This document shows, in pieces, positions 4,954 to 5,841 of a DNA stretch of 5,841 bases. The stretch is from positions 1-5,841 of the forward strand of contig JAITAI010000089.1 of NCBI GenBank assembly GCA_031284195.1. The letters run 5' to 3'. Within the stretch, counting starts at the first letter, position 1. Every line of letters begins with the position of its first letter. This stretch comes from Treponema sp. Its GTDB lineage: Bacteria; Spirochaetota; Spirochaetia; Treponematales; Breznakiellaceae. The notes under the pieces are model-generated. The model was not told the DNA's origin, ran no database searches, and saw only the letters and a list, made by a program, of their open reading frames with translations. Made by a program: the position numbers and the translations under genes.

Positions 4954-5841
4954 GTGATTATCAGCGTCAGCAGAAGAACCGATATACCCGCTTATTATGG
5001 GGCATGGTTTTTTAATCGGATACAAGAGGGTTTTGTAGCGGTACGGAACCCTTTCTATAGTCATCAGGTGCGTAAGGTTTTCCTATCTCCTGATGGGGTC
5101 GATGCTTTCGTATTCTGGAGTAAAAACCCCAAACCTATGCTTAATCACCTGCAACGCATTACCGCATATCCCTTTTATTTTCAATGTACCCTTAATGCCT
5201 ATAGCCAGGATATGGAAACCAGGTTGCCTGAGCAATCTGAACGTTTGGATACGTTTAGAGCCCTGGCAGAAAAGATAGGTCCCCACCGGGTTATATGGCG
5301 GTATGATCCCATACTGCTGAATGATACCTACCCGATTACCTATCATATTGAACAATTTGGAACCCTAGCCCGTAAATTACAGGGGTATACTCAAAAAGTA
5401 ATCTTCAGTTTTTATAAAAAAAATGCCGGTCAGGATATACCTATCCATATAACGCAGGAAGAAAAAGTCCTTATGGCTCGATGTATCGCTAAAATCGCCC
5501 AAGAACAGGGTCTTGTTATAGAAACCTGTGCGGAAACTATGGAACTGTCCCAATACGGTATCTCCCATGGCCGCTGTATAGATGATAGGCTTATATCCCA
5601 ACTCAGGGGCTATTCGTTGGATGTTACAAAAGATAAAAATCAGCGGCTTGCCTGCGGATGCGTTGAAAGTCTTGATATAGGCGTATATAACACCTGCTTA
5701 CACGGATGTGTGTATTGTTATGCGAATCGCCGCCCGGCCAGCGTGGAGAAACAGGCAAAACAGCATAACCCCCGGTCTCCGCTCATGATTGGGGAATATA
5801 CCCAAGATGATAGTATTACCGAAAGGGCCCTGAAGCGTCAT
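4954..5841 (+). CDS. DUF1848 family protein with C-terminal radical-SAM-like cysteine cluster (3' end outside the window)
   Basis: The 296 codons visible belong to the uncharacterised DUF1848 family. The product starts (GTG)IISVSRRTDIPAYYG, the family's characteristic N-terminus. It continues with VRNPF (30-34), DAFVFWSKNP (50-59), IWRYDPI (114-120) and ETCAE (190-194), then GRCIDDRLI (206-214). The C-terminal part has CGC (234-236), then DIGVYNTC (241-248), then HGCVYCYAN (250-258). Cys248, Cys252 and Cys255 form CX3CX2C, the pattern that binds the 4Fe-4S cluster in radical SAM enzymes, placed here near the C-terminus. A metal or Fe-S role is likely, but the reaction is unknown. Family members are about 300 residues, so only a short tail is missing. 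The GTG is the only usable start: an in-frame TGA stands at 4927-4929 with no other start codon between. It lies 73 bases after the tRNA with no visible terminator, so read-through from the tRNA promoter is possible. Confidence 0.93.
   Translation, partial: MIISVSRRTDIPAYYGAWFFNRIQEGFVAVRNPFYSHQVRKVFLSPDGVDAFVFWSKNPKPMLNHLQRITAYPFYFQCTLNAYSQDMETRLPEQSERLDTFRALAEKIGPHRVIWRYDPILLNDTYPITYHIEQFGTLARKLQGYTQKVIFSFYKKNAGQDIPIHITQEEKVLMARCIAKIAQEQGLVIETCAETMELSQYGISHGRCIDDRLISQLRGYSLDVTKDKNQRLACGCVESLDIGVYNTCLHGCVYCYANRRPASVEKQAKQHNPRSPLMIGEYTQDDSITERALKRH

Overview
The window comes from a bacterium with roughly balanced base composition and ordinary sigma-70-type signals. The tRNA gene does not encode its 3' CCA, which argues against enteric gammaproteobacteria. 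The DUF1848 protein and the mix of genes would suit an anaerobic spirochaete (Treponema-like) or a clostridial relative. That placement is a low-confidence guess from general knowledge, not something the sequence proves.

Layout. Bases 22-1878 (minus) hold a complete glmS, the glutamine-dependent enzyme that makes glucosamine-6-phosphate for cell-wall and amino-sugar synthesis. Across a 222-base divergent spacer, bases 2101-2808 (plus) encode a class I glutamine amidotransferase-like hydrolase of the peptidase C26 (PuuD-like) family. A strong ribosome binding site and a plausible promoter precede it. Bases 2809-3778 form a 970-base stretch with no intact gene, and it is the most unusual part of the window. 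It contains a possible plus-strand coding remnant broken by a TAG, a frameshifted minus-strand remnant of a winged helix-turn-helix domain, a compact 114-base inverted-repeat element, and a cluster of GTTT/AAAC dyads that includes an exact 13-base direct repeat. Bases 3779-4678 (plus) encode a ten-helix EamA/DMT-type transporter with a terminator-like hairpin inside its first codons. A well-formed promoter then drives tRNA-Ala(GGC) at 4807-4880. From 4954 a DUF1848 protein, with a C-terminal CX3CX2C iron-sulfur-type motif, runs off the right edge.

The genes do not form one pathway. glmS and the C26 hydrolase are divergent and share only the theme of glutamine or gamma-glutamyl chemistry. The transporter, tRNA and DUF1848 gene point the same way but look like separate units, although the tRNA and the DUF1848 gene could share a transcript because no terminator is visible between them. 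I see no phage, CRISPR array, complete insertion sequence or recognisable defence system. The best candidates for something undescribed are the 114-base inverted-repeat element, the dyad cluster beside it, the hairpin inside the transporter start, and the tiny MTSS open reading frame placed two bases before the DUF1848 start codon.
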